From the NCBI GenBank assembly GCA_037783415.1, contig JAZGTN010000007.1:3307501-3371500 (forward strand): a stretch of 64,000 nucleotides of DNA. The letters run 5' to 3'. Source of the stretch: Leptasterias polaris (lineage: Eukaryota; Echinodermata; Asteroidea; Forcipulatida; Asteriidae). The notes beneath the pieces are model-generated. The model did no database searches and was not told where the DNA came from. It saw nothing but the letters and a program-made list of their open reading frames with translations. Position numbers and translations under genes: made by a program. This document shows, piece by piece, positions 1 to 13,600 of the stretch; the stretch's first letter is position 1; each line of letters starts with the position of its first letter.

Positions 1-135
1 GAATTAAAGGATACGAGTTCTGTGAAATAAAATCCACAGGCAAATCACTCGGGTGGGATTCGAACCCGCGACCTTTGCATTGCTAGAGCAGTTCCCTTGG
101 ACACATGCACGCAATCCATTGGACCGCCAGAACAT
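1..135 (-). repeat. tRNA-headed SINE fragment (family N)
   Basis: Read on the minus strand, this stretch has a pol III B-box-like GGTTCGAATCCC preceded by GCAATGCAAAGGTCGCG and followed by GAGTGAT. The same arrangement occurs on the plus strand near 55932-56030, so it is an interspersed repeat with a tRNA-like head, not a lone tRNA gene. The acceptor stem does not pair well, which argues against a functional tRNA. It continues to the left edge. Confidence 0.5.
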
Positions 136-230
136 TCTGCTAGACCGTATCATTGAGCAGAAGTACAGAGCAATCCTATTTTAGTGAATACGCGCATAAT
201 AAGTATTTAAAATGATTTGGGGTTCAACAA

Positions 231-545
231 AGAAAAATTGACTAGCACGGGATTTGAACCAACGACCTCCAGATTAACTTGCGGGCGCTCTACCAACTGA
301 TCTAGCCATATGTTGGCAGTCTCCCTATTTTGTCAATATCTTTTTTTTGGGGGGGGGGGGGTGCCAGTCAGAAGCCATTCAACCGTAAACTGCCATGTAG
401 CCAGGGATCACACCCAAGTATATGATACAACCTGGGAAGCGGCAGCCAGGGATCACCTTAAGGGGATGCGACTTTTTTATATCAGATATCAAATAATAAA
501 CCACAAGGGAAACTGACATTTTCCCTTGTGGTTTATTATTTGATA
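231..545 (-). mobile_element. tRNA-like composite repeat (family B), copy 1
   Basis: On the minus strand, positions 231-320 read as a tRNA-like head (CAGTTGGTAGAGCGC A-box region, GGTTCAAATCCCG B-box). The plus-strand body at 320-480 carries GTGCCAGTCAGAAGCC and GGGATCACACCCAAGT. Related copies lie at 3430-3745, 4340-4605, 20460-20790, 21428-21590 and 33395-33475. This copy ends in a perfect hairpin (488-544). It contains no protein, so it is a non-autonomous element. Confidence 0.6.
488..544. repeat. Perfect 25-bp inverted repeat
   Basis: Positions 488-512 are the exact reverse complement of 520-544, separated by a 7-nt loop. The arm contains AAACCACAAGGGAAA, which is also the 3' end of other family B copies (21560-21590, 33440-33470). 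It looks like two element ends joined head to head. Confidence 0.8.
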
Positions 546-1633
546 ATTAGTATTTTAAACGCTCAAATGGAGCATTCCGGCGGTTCAACAAGAACGTGCT
601 GTGCACGCGCTGGGAATAATGATTCAATCCAATTAGAACATTCCTGCCGTTCCGACTTCGGAGACGCTCCCTTAAAGATCTGCAACTTGACCTTAGTGCC
701 GTCGGTTTGCTTGTAACTGACTTTTAACTGACCATGGTTAGTGGCTTCATCTAAAAGATGGTGTGCTTTGACATTTACAAAAAGAGTCTTAAAAAGGCGG
801 AAGTCTATTCTTAAGGATCCTCAGATTTTTTCATTTCTTAAATCACACACATCTTCAAGACTAAACCTTTGGAATGACAGCAGCAATTCCCCTTTACAAA
901 GTCTACAAGATTGTGATGAAAATTGACAAACAACTTCTTTATTGAGAGGAGACCTCTTCAGGAGAGATGAAAAACAACATACATTCAAGATAGCAATCAA
1001 TCATAACTTGCTTCTCTTCACCTAGGTGTATAAAAATAGCAATCAATCATAACTTGCTTCTCTTCACCAAGGTGTATAAAAATAGCATTTAAAAAAGTGT
1101 TAAATAATTATTAAGGGGCCACAGACACGCGATCAGTAGTAAGCTTGGTTACAAAGCTAACAAAGCTAGAGTAGAGACCCTTGAACAATACGCTAACCAT
1201 AACTCACTCCTCCTCACCCAGGAGTAGCCCGCTGGCAAGTCACTACTCCATATGCAAGCACCGAATCACACGCTCAGGCTTTTGCTATCAGACCTGACAC
1301 ACAAGTACATGAATGTGAATGTGAATGTGAATTGATCTAAATTCTCTTAACTCACAGTTTAACCACTTCTGATGTCTTTATCCACAACATTTTTTTGACA
1401 GACTTTCGGCGGACATTTTTTAACGCCAGAAACTTCGGATTTTCCTCCATTTTTTCCTGACATGCGGATGGCTGAGTTTATCTCCACCCGTATTTTCCAG
1501 TGTTGAGGCAGGCACCTACTGTCATACACTTCGTTTCATCCATACAAAGAGCGACAACAGGTTCTGGAAAACATGCCTTGTAAAATCCCTTTCCGGGAGC
1601 TAGGGAGGAAAAAGAGACAGACGCTTTACTTAC
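546..1633. other. Intron 3 of the CRTAP/P3H-like gene; nothing recognised
   Basis: No exon resembling the next part of the CRTAP/P3H protein is visible here on the minus strand, so the next exon lies beyond the left edge. The stretch holds a short direct repeat (AGCAATCAATCATAACTTGC near 992 and 1038) and a GAATGT microsatellite near 1312-1334. Confidence 0.4.
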
Positions 1634-4600
1634 TAGAAATGGCTTCGTATAGATCCATGAATTCCCGGTTCTCATATTTGCCTTCGCAGAGGGCTCGACA
1701 CTCATCATCTGCCTTCCAGTACTCCGTGAGAGACTCCTCCATGTTCTGTATGACGGCCGGGAAATCTCCATTCTGGTAGGCGCTGTACCCAATCAAAAAA
1801 TATTTCTGTTCCAAGAAAGATAAAAATATTAATGTTAGTTAAATATAAAAAACCTTCATGCAAAAACGTTGTTTCCCCCAGAAAATGCTCGTCCATGTTC
1901 TGTGACGACAGGGTAATCTCCATTATGGCAACAAAATATTTTATTCAAGAAACGATGATAACAAAATCACTTTTAGTAATGCAAACATGTTGTTGCATCA
2001 GTGCAATATTTAAATTCAAGAAAGATAAACAAACTAACTTTAGTAAAGTAATCAATGTTCGCATACACTGAAAAGTAAAGATATTCAATTCATGAATGCA
2101 ACAGAACAAGAAACGGAAAAGAAACATCATTTTTTAAATGCTACATTTCCAGATGAAAACTCTCATGTTTTTGTCTCTGATCAGTAAAATTGAAATGAGG
2201 TAAACTACTTTGACTTGAGCCCCCAACTAAGAACCCTTTAACTTCCCCTCACTCTCCCTACCCCACCCCCCCCCCCCCCCCCCACCCCTCACTCCCGACA
2301 GAAAAAAAGATTTTCTTTTAAAAATACAGAAATTGACAAGTCAAAATTCACTCCAACTTGGAGTCCAAGTTGTCTGGCTGGCTAGTTCAGTGTTGAAAAG
2401 CATCCCTATTTATAGTGAAAAGGCTGATAGACTTCTGAAATGACAAACTAACATGTCCTGCTGGCCAGTCACTAAAAACTTAGGGCAAACCCTAAAATGA
2501 AAAAAAAAAAGGACCAGTGACAAAAGCTGGCAGACTAATGAAATGATAAGGTAACTGGTTCTGTTCGCAAACCACTGAAAAAGTTAAGGGCAATCTCTGC
2601 CCAAATACCACAGCAGAACGCAAATTAAGTAACTTTGTAGCAACTACAGGCAGCCATTGGGGTTGCATATTTGTGGTAATGTTGTTCAATGGTCATGCTG
2701 GGCTGGCCTTGTGGTGAAATGTCCAACACATTTATATTAGGCAAAATAATTTTTTTAACATGTTTAGCGTCCTGCCTTTTTGAAAAAAAGGAAGGAGGAT
2801 GACCTTTTTTTTTTCGGGGGGAAAAAAAAAAAAAAAAAAAAAAAAAAACGGCCTCTAAAAAGCAAGCAATTTGTTTTTATTCGGGCCTTTTAATAGAAAC
2901 TACAGCATTGGCAATCTACTTTAAAGATCCCATGTTTTAAAAGTTGTACCTCAATCTCCTACCACCCATTGTGGCGATCGAGTATTTGCTCACATTGCAC
3001 AAGTGTTATTGAACAAGCTACCCAGCGAAATCAAAAACATTCACTCTCTAATAAGTCTTAACACATTTCAAACTCATATTTTAAAAGAAACTTACTGTTT
3101 ACTTGAATTTGTTAACATTCCTTTTTTCTTTTTCTTTTTGTGATTTTCATACAGAGATTGATACTTTGTAGTATCTTTTCCATAGCACCCATAGTGTTAG
3201 CCAGAGGGGTGTCTGGGTGTCTTTTGGACGCCCTGTTTTAAATTTGGACACCCTGTTTCATCTGTCATTTACATGTAAATGTATTGTAAGTGAACAATTT
3301 GGACACCCAGTTTTTAAATTTCCAGCAGATTTGGACACCCTTTTACCAAATCCTGGCTAAAACCTTGATAGCACCTTCAGTAATCTTTCATTAGAAAGTT
3401 GACAAAGCTTTATAAGTTTGTAGCTTTTTCGGGGTTGAACAAAGACAAACTGACTAGAGCAAGATTTGAACAAACAACCTCCGGCTATCTAGCCCTACAT
3501 GTATGTTGGCGGTCTCCCTATTTTCTCAATATCTCTGTTCCGGGGTGCCAGTCAGAACCGTTAACTGCCCTGTAGCCAGGGATCACACCCAAGTTTACGG
3601 ATACAACCGGGGTAGTGGCAATGGGATCACCTCAAGGGGATGCAACTTTTTTTTATTTCATATACATGTATATCATGTTATAGACCACAAGGGAAAGTCA
3701 GTTTCCCTTTTCAGTTTCCCTTGTGGTTTATTTATAACATGACAATTTTATTACTACAGGGAACGATTTCGTCCAGCAATTTTGCATAGCAAAACATTTA
3801 GACTGAACATGTTTTGTGCAGACTGAACATGCTGAATGCTCATTATTGAGTAGCAAATGGTGATTTTTGAGAAGCAACTGATACAATTAATGTGTAGCAT
3901 TTTGCTCTGCTGTACAAGAGAAATCGTTCACTGTACTATTACAACTTTCTGGATGTGATTTGGAAGGATTTAGGACCTTGAGGGAATCTCTCCGTAAGCA
4001 GACACCTGAACTGCTGTGTAATGCCAATCTCCCTCACAGCTTCTCTCTCCGGTGTTCACAGCTCTCATCCCATGCATGACAATGACCCCTCGTTGTGAGT
4101 TCATAAGGATCCTGGGCCAGAGAAACTGGTCATGGGTCCTTCTTCTGGACGGTGTCTGGGAAAGTCGTTCAGGACTGAACTCTGACTGACTTCAGGGACA
4201 GGTGTTTCCAGATTTGTTTCATACACAATGTCCCTAAAGCAATAATCAAATGTTCTCCCTCACCATATTCCTGTGATTTTGTTAAACTCTTAAAGAATGA
4301 ATACTTTTATAATGAATAGCTTTTATAACTTGATACTTGAAATAAAAAAGTTGCATCCGAAGGTGATCCCCTAGCTGCCGCTTCCCAGGTTGTATCGTAA
4401 ACTTGGGTGTGATCCCTAGCTACGTGGCAGTTAATGATTGTCTGGCTTCTGACTGGCACCCCCTAACAAAGATATTGACAGAATAGGGAGACCACCAACA
4501 TAGGGCTAGATCAGTTGGTAGAGCGCTGGCACAATATAACCGTAGGACGTTGGCTCAAATCTCGCTCAAGTAAATTTTCTTTGTTCAACCCCAAATTAAA

Positions 4601-7600
4601 TAGCTTTTGTAAGTGGCTAGAGGCACTTAGCAGAGGGCACCGCAATGATTTAATACATGTTAATTTTACATCGGGGATAAAGAATATAATTTGTCTTGTT
4701 ATTTTTTTCAAAGCAGTTACTCATATTACTTGTAATAACAAGAACAAACTGCTTCAATAAAAAAATTAACACTATTATTAAGTAAGCCTGTTTTTAAGAA
4801 ATCACCTCTGCAGCAGGGGGTTCAATTGGCCTGCGATCGCCGGGTAGGTCACAGTTGAGTGCCTGAAATTTTCAATGGGTTGCCGGCCTAAACGCTTGTG
4901 GACCTCTGACCCTAGAGGTTGTTCCAAGTCGGTTTAACTCGTCATGGTTAAACCCCAGGCCCAATAGTTTAGCTTTACATGTTTGCTGTATGGAACCACT
5001 CCCAGACAGTAACAAGTGACAGGATGGATATCAAAGGATTTGGGCTAATCCCTTGACTAATCCCTTGACTAATCCCTTGACTAATCCCTTGACTAATCCC
5101 TTGGACTTAATAATATTTAATAATAATATTTAAAATTTATATTGCGCCCCTTACATACAAAATGATCAAAGGCGCAGAACACATGTTAAAAAGCACATAA
5201 TGGAAGAAAAGGACAAAGAAAAAAGACTGGTCACCAGGCCAGCGCCCAAACAAAAGTATGGGGATACGTCTGTCCCGCCAACAGAGAACTAATAGTACTT
5301 ATTACATAGGCCTATCCCTGCTGGCATCGGTAATGTTTTGACCTTTTCAGGAGACAGACGCCTTTAACCCTATTTATGCTAAAAATCTAAACTAACTGAC
5401 AAGGTGACCATAGAAGAAAGACACACTAAAAAGCGGCTTTAAAAAGATAGGTTTTTATATTACATTTAAAAGAGGTAAGTTTCTGTTCGCTACGTATATG
5501 AAACGGTAGCGCATTCCAAAGCTTAGGGGCTGCCACAGAAAAAGCCCTATCACCAAATGTAGTCAACATTTTACCAGAAGGATAATCCAAGAAAATACCA
5601 TTATTCCCTGACCTAAGTTGATATGAAGATACCTTCCGGATGGAAACAAGATCCTGTAAATACTTTGGAGAAAGACCATGAAGAGCTTTAAAGGTCAACA
5701 AAAGGATTTTAAAATTAATCCTGTACGAAACAGGCAACCAATGTAATTGACGAATTATAGGTGTAATGTGTTCAAACCGGTGTGTGTTAGTAACAATTCT
5801 GGCTGCAGCGTTTTGAACCCTTTGTAGTTTAGCTATCTGTGACTTTGGCAGACCATACAAAAGGCCATTACAATAATCAAGACGACTAGTCACAAATGCA
5901 TGAATTAGTTTTAAAAGAGAGTCTTGTGTTAGGAATTGACTAATGCGTTTGATGTTGTGAAGATGAAAAAAAGCTGCAGAGCAAGCTTTATTGATGTGGG
6001 TGTTCATTGTAAGTTCAGAATCAAACCATGACCCTAAATTACGAACACATGTTGTAGGAAAAACTTTAGCATCACCTATCATGATATTGGAAATATTAAT
6101 TTTCTGCAACTGCTGCTTTGATCCGATGATCAAAAATTCACTCTTAGCATCATTAATTAGAAGCCGGTCATGCAACATCCATTGCCTGATGTCCCCAATG
6201 CAGTCTTCCATTATAGTTACAGCAGCTTGACAAAATTTATCGTCCGGTCTAAAAGATAAATACAGCTGAGTGTCATCCGCATAACAATGAACATCAGGCA
6301 GATGACGCTCAACGATGTCAAACAATTTAGAGGCATAGACAAGGAATAAAAATGGTCCTAAGCAGGATCCCTGAGGCACACCACAGTTGATGTTAAACTT
6401 TTCTGATAAGGTACCCTGAATAGAAACACGTTGACTTCTATCCAACAAATAAGATGAAAACCAATCAAGGGCCTTGCCAGTGACTCCAAATTTAGACTGC
6501 AGACGTTTCAATAAAATGGCGTGATCAACAGTATCGAACGCTGCACTCAGGTCTAAAAGGATAAGCAGAATAACATGTTGGGAATTCATCCTCATCAATA
6601 AATCATTTTTAACCTTTATAAGAGCCGTCTCTGTACTGTGATGCTTCCGATAAGATGATTGGAAAACCGGAAACATAGAATGTTTTGACATGTGACAATA
6701 AAGTTGGTCACAAACGGCCCTCTCAGTTAATTTAGAAATAAATTGTAAGTTACTGATTGGTCGGTAGTTTTCTAATTTCATATCGAGATTGGGTTTTTTA
6801 AGTAAAGGGCATATTAAAGCTTCTTTCCAGTCAGTAGGAAATGTACCAGATACTAATGATGAATTTATAATGTTGGTAAGTACTGGAAGCAAAACATCCA
6901 GGCACTCACCCACAAGGTTAGTAGGCATGGGATCCAGAGCGCATGATCCCTTAGAAGAATTGACAACAAGCTGTTTTACCTGTGACTCGGTTAATGGTAT
7001 AAAACTATCAAACAGGATTTTACTGGACATTGTTTCAGATGTAAAAGATAACGTTCTGTCAACAGAGGTTGAAACTTCCAAGTCATCAAGTTTAGCATGA
7101 ATATTAGATATTTTCTGTACAAAAAAGCTACCCATATCATTAGCAAGAGTCATTTTATCTTTAAAAGGTGGATATAGGACGTCATCACTATGCCCAAGCA
7201 GCTTTTTAGATACTCTAAATAATTTCCTCTGGTCGGAACTATTACTTTCGATAAAGTCTTTGTAGAAATTGCAACGAGCTTTATTAAGAAGAAAGGTTAC
7301 CTTATTTCTTATAAGCTTATATGCTGAAAGATCAGAGGCCATGCTTGTTCGTCGCCACTTCTTTTCAGCACGTCTCCTCATCCTCAAGGCAGAGTTGATT
7401 TCTTGATTAAACCAAGGTAGACGGGGCCTAGCAGTGACCATCTTGGACTTTAATGGGGCATGTGTGTTAAAGGTACCAGCTAGTGTAGTATTATAGCATT
7501 TCGTAAGCTCCTCAAGACCTTGAGGAGTGTCACTGCACAGCCTAGAAGAGACTAAGTCACTTTTCAAGCAATTAATATCAATGGATTTAATATCCCTATA

Positions 7601-10600
7601 AACAATCTGTTTAGCAGGAAAAGAAGACTTGCTTTGTTGCAAATTGCAAATAACAGAAAAATGATCAGAAAAAAGGTGGTGAGGTGTTGGGAGGCCGTTA
7701 AGAACCATGTCCGATTTCCGGGTAATAACAAGATCTAGTGTGTGACCCATCTCATGCGTAGGTTTGTTAACATGTTGCTGGAGACCCATGGATTCAAGAA
7801 GTGTTAAAAAACGTAAAGTGTTTGGATCGTCAGAAATGTCAACATGGATATTAAAATCTCCAGTTATTAAAACTGGTTCAGAAGATAAAATAATGGATTC
7901 TAAATAATCGGCAAAATCAGTGATAAACCGATTAACTGTATAAGGATGGCTAACTGAGTAAGGTGGCCTGTAAATGATTACAAGTCGTAATTTAAACGAA
8001 TTAATCCCCACAGACCATTCTGAAAACTCAAATGAATCTAATTCATCTCCAGCAATTTTCTTGACATTCAAATGATCACGAAACAACAAAGCAGTGCCTC
8101 CCCCCACACGGTTTTTCCGGGGATGATCTAGCAATCTAAAACCAGGTGGAGTTGCTTCAACCTTATGGGCAACATCATTATCTGTAAACCAAGTTTCTGT
8201 AAGGGCAAACAAATCAGCCTTACTATTAATGGCATAAGAAACAAAATCAGCTGATTTATTTTTAAGAGATCTAGTATTCAAGCAACAAAGTTTCAATAGA
8301 TCATCAGAGGAATCGGCAGGATTTACAACAATGTGTTTAAGGACAGGAGTACGGTTTTCCAAAGCTAACCTATTATGAACATAATCAAGCCGGTGACCAA
8401 TGTGAACAGGAATTTTACATTTATAGTTACAATGACCCGCTCTATTACCCCTGAACCGAAAAATTCCATTCGCTTTCAGAATCGAAAACAATTCAGGCTG
8501 AATGGAGTGATAAAAAGTCTTACGGATGTTAAAAAGCTGACTACGGGAATACATTATAGTTGTTGTTTTACAACAAGACATGTTAGAATGCGAATTTTCT
8601 GTATGCATAAAATGCAACTCGTCCTTGCTAGTGCATCCAATACGAGGGCCTGGGTTAACAGAAATATCCATAAATATTGTTATATCATGTGGAGGGTCAT
8701 GACCAGGAATAACTAGAGTAGTTTGGCCATGTTTGGACCATTTGACTAATGGAACTTTTGAGAAATTAAATCCAGTACGGCACAGCTGTAATGTTACCCC
8801 ATGACAGGGTGTGATTGGCACAACAAAATTAGTCAGACACATGTACTGATCTGCAGACGCAAAATACTCATTTCTGACAGTCTCAGCATCAGCAAAGATT
8901 TGAACCCGTTGTGACTTATGTATGATAAAAAGCAGATGTAAAAACACCAACAGACGAGCACGGGCACTAATGGCAACAGCCATGGTGAACACACGTTATT
9001 ACAAAATGTGAACTCGACCAGAGATAAAAAACACATCAAAAAACATCAAAATAACAAGCAATACTTATCGGATAAAGCACCAAAATATATCACAAATAAG
9101 CACAGAAAGCTTACCAAACACGTCAACAATAAATAAAAAGACGATGCCAAAAACTCAGCAAGGATAAAACGGATAAAAATAAGCAAGCACTGGCAGAGAA
9201 AATAGAAGTGGCAGCTACAGAACAGCGCCCTCAGCTTTACACTTAAGTGATGTTTGGGTGCTTTGCATGGTGTACATGTAGGTATCAGGGTCCTCCCTCA
9301 GATTTGTTTACAACTGCTGGGCTTTAATTGAAATGAGCTCCTCATAATGTTTTTCACTTGATGTTTGTGTTTGGTTTGGAATTTGGAAAGATCTTCTGGC
9401 AATGAGGAGCATTTTAAATTTAGTTATTTTTACGATTAGGCCAAATACAAAAAAATACCAGTTGATCGTCCTGATTTTTCCAAAAAGAGAAGGATGAGGG
9501 CCTTTTTATTTTTTTATTTTTTATTTTTTTTCCAAGATGGCCGCCAAGTATTTCAATTCAAACAGGCCACCAATTCTTCAGTTTGAAATCACCGCTAACT
9601 TTCTTTATATCTATTTGTTGCATGAGGTAAGTTTACACCAAAAATTAAAATATATATGTCAAGGGTGGATTAAAAATACAAACAATTTTTTATTTTTTTT
9701 TTTTTTTTTTTTAGGAAAAATCGAAAATATAAAAAAATATAAAAAAAGGATGCGACCTCAAAAAAGGATGCAGGCGGGGACGATCAACTGGTATTTTTTT
9801 TTTACTTGGTATTTTTTTTTTACTTGGCCTTATTTGAATTTGATCTTTACTCTCAAAAAATATGTGTACAAGTCATGTACATTATAATACAAATATTGGA
9901 TGCGTGTGAGTGCATTGTCGCAGAATATAATCGAGCGGTGAAATCTGGGCTACTCCATTTCCTGAGGCAAAGTCGAGTGAAACGAACCAGTAAGACTTCA
10001 TCGAGTGTTTAAATAGTTTGCCTCAATGAACGAACCATTCACAATAAACACAAATAAACACTTACATGATGTAGCTGCTCTTCTAGATCAACTAGGTGCT
10101 CCTCAGTAATCCCATGTAGATTACGATAATAATCCAGATTATTTTGCATAATCTCATCTTCCGGGTTCCATTGTAGATACGTGTATGCACCGGCAACTGC
10201 CTTCTCATACTCAAAACTCTGTAAAATAAAAAATGCAAAAGGGTTGAAAACAAAAAGGTCACAACAAATGGACTTACATGTAGTGTGTGTACAACGTTGG
10301 TAAGATTGAAAATATAAAATCTGCACAGATTTGCACAACTTTACATGGTATAAAGATGGTCATGGTGGGAAAACTTCCCTTGAAATAGTTTTGCTTTCAC
10401 GAAATGAGTAAAACAATTAATTAGTCGTTATCATGCGTGATACAACCCGATGTTTGAAAACAGTGAAAATATAAAAAATAATGGGGTTTCTCACTGTTTT
10501 CTCATGACCGATTGAGCTTAAAGTTTCCCAGGTTTCTTATTTCATATGTTGGGTCACATCAAGTGTTGATACTGGTCTTTGACAATCACCAATGTTGTAG

Positions 10601-13600
10601 GCCCTACATGTTCCTTAACCCTTTCAGCCCCAAGTTCTTTTGACATAAACAACTGCTGGAGCCCAAGTTCTTTGACCACTCAAGCGTGAAGCACACTTCC
10701 TGACAAAACAGGAAGCTGGTGTTCAAAGTTTGATTTTACAAACTCTATTATTACCTTGAAGATTTTATTTAAGAGCATAATGAGTAATAAAAATTCTTTT
10801 ACTTATTGAATTTCCTTTCATATAATTCAAAAATCATTGAAATCCGCCAAACAATATCCAAGTTCTTGGTCTTTGCTTCCTCAGTTTGTTCTGAAAATCC
10901 AAACACTTTTTTGCACACAACCTTATGGCGCTCCATAGGTGTTTGGCATTTCGGATCTTTCTACTCTAATTTGAAGCGGTTGCAAAATAACAACCCTATT
11001 TTATTTTACCGTCATTGGAAAGATCCGACCTTTCTCTTTCCAATGATGGTAGGCTTGGGTATGGAGGGTGAACATGGACAAAACTACAGCTTTTTAACAA
11101 ATGGCCTTTGTGCCCAGGCTTGAGTGCTTTGTTGTGTGTTATCTTGGGCGACTATAGTCGCCCTTGGGGCGACTATAGTCGCCCTTGGGGCTGAAAGGGT
11201 TAAAGGTAGGCTCATAGATTGGTACAAATCGAAAAATAATGACCGTAGTCTCTAAAAACTTCTTTGGTGGGAAGCACTGCTTAATTTTACCAAGGTTGTA
11301 AAATCTTACAAATTGCAATGTTGAACTTTCCAAGCTCCCTAGTGAAATCTCAAATTTGTCGTCCTTTATGGACAAAACAGTGACGTCCTTTCACACAAGG
11401 TGCATATTTTAACATTTCGCAACGATGCTAAAAATAAGCAAGGGACCCTTGCTAATATACATGTAGCTGTTGTGTGAAAAGGGCTTTCGAACAAAATAAC
11501 AGACAACCATTACAGATTACCTTTTTTTTATTGGTGCTCCTGTGAAAGGGCCATTATGTACATGTACACTGCCTTTAAACTGCACTTTGTCAAAATGTCA
11601 GTCTCACCTTGTTTGTTCTCATCACAATCGGAAGTCGTGTTGACATAACATTCAAATTAATCTTTCCTCTTCACTGATAAATTGTCAAAGTTTACACACA
11701 CAAGCTTCCAGATGTGACACTGTAGGATCACTTACGCTACAAGAGACTTCCTGTCATTTAAGTGAATCATTTGACCATGCAGAAGGTTTAAAGATTGACA
11801 TTCAAGGCCAAGTACATGTACATATACGTGTATACCTTTGGTTTTTGGAACCGCTTGATTGTATCATAGAGAAAGGACTCTCCATGATTGCATTAAACCC
11901 AACTAAATGTAGACAATAAAACTAACCTGTGAAAATTTCACTTCAAAAGGTGGTCGCGTTTTGGACATATCACCGAATTATGTCCACGCAGGAAGACTAA
12001 TCCCAATAGGAACACACAATCTGAGAAATGTTTCTGACAGAAATGTTTCTCAGATTCAAATTTTGGGTCATAGAAACTGATATCTTTTTATATTAACCAC
12101 ATTTCTTCGAAGTGAAATGTTTCTCAAAGTGCTTTAAACTATCGAAAGTTGCTGTAGGCTTCTAACTAGTACGTTTTAATTGCCATTCATTTTAAGAGTG
12201 ATTACCAAACGTATAGCTTCCCTTTTAGTAAGTGAGTACGGTGATCACAATATCTGCATTGGCTGGTTGTATGTTGATTGGACTGAAACGCAGTGTACAC
12301 GTATGGCAGTAGTCTATAGCCCTTTTCATACTACCTACTACATGTATGTACCATTGATCCGTGTAATTGGCGACCAGGTACACAAAACTGATCCGGAGAT
12401 GCCTTTCACACTACAACTATCTAACCCAGAGAAAAGTTAACCCAGTTCCATACCAACACCGAGATATTGGTGGGTTAACCCTAAGACCTGGGCAGGGTTA
12501 AATTTTACCCAGATTCTAAAGCCAGTTTTGGGTTCGTTAACCCAGAGAATTTTTAGCCCTGAAAAGTGTAGTGTGAACGTTCTACTTAATCTGGAGAATC
12601 TCAGTGTTAATTTTGTCCTTACTCCTCCAAAGTCATATGGTTCAAAATGGATAATTTTTCACTCAAAAACAATTGAACTTGAGAAACGATTCATGCACGA
12701 GTTGTTTCTCAAATTTCTGTGGATTGGTGTTCATTCAAGAATGCGTGAATAGTGCGACCAGAGATGCGGTTGCTACAGTGTCACTGGTTCCCCTCTGCAC
12801 TTTACATGTACACACATGTAGAACAAGGTTATCGGGACCACGGAAGAAACCATGGTCCTGAGGCTGGTTCCAAATGGTCGACCACAGTAGTCAACCAATG
12901 GTCGACCAGCCTGGGTTTGAGACAAAATAGTCGACCTTTAGTTAACCATTGTGTGCACTCGAACTTGCTTCTAGTGTCAGCAAAAGTCTCCCATTAGAAT
13001 GTTCCTACTGTTCAGACCTTTGAGCCGCTCAATAATTAAGTACGAGATAAAACTTTAAACCAGAATTGGATCGCCTATCAATAAAGGTTTAAAGATTTAT
13101 ACCGTTTCCAAGCAACGACTATCGACAATAAACAAAACCACTTCAGAATATAATGAAAATTTAATTACAAGCTTTATAGTTAAGTACGTACGTACATGTA
13201 GGCCCCCTATCATGTCCTTATGACATGTCTGATCAGGGCCCCATATTTTAACATTTCGCAACGATGCTAAATATAAGCAAGGGACTCTTGCTAAATACAT
13301 GTAGCTGTTGTGTGAAAAGGGCTTTCGAACAAAATAACAGACAACCATTACAGATTACCTTTTTTATTGGTGCTCCTGTGAAAGGGCCATTATGTACATG
13401 TACATTGCCTTTAAACTGCACTTTGTCAAGATGTATACCGTTTCCAAGCAACGACTATCGACAATAAACAAAACCACTTCAGAATATAATGAAAATTTAA
13501 TTACAAGCTTTATAGTTAAGTACGTACGTACGTACGTACGTACGTACGTACGTGTACGTATGTACGTACATACGTACATGTAGGCCCCCTATCATGTCCT

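Larger units (their letters stand above)
5104..9240 (-). mobile_element. L2/CR1-like non-LTR retrotransposon, apparently near full length
   Basis: Minus-strand element with a 5' leader of about 250 nt, one long ORF (5426-8992), a 3' UTR of about 320 nt and an ATT-rich 3' end with a GCGC stem-loop. No poly-A tail or LTR is seen. The 5' boundary is uncertain; 9240 is where leader-like sequence ends by eye. It sits in intron 2 of the CRTAP/P3H-like gene in the same orientation. No separate upstream ORF1 was found. The open ORF suggests recent insertion. Confidence 0.8.

Noticed and set aside
1478..1792. 104-codon minus-strand ORF
   Set aside because: It overlaps CRTAP/P3H exon 3 in another frame; the family-matching frame is the one at 1634-1805.
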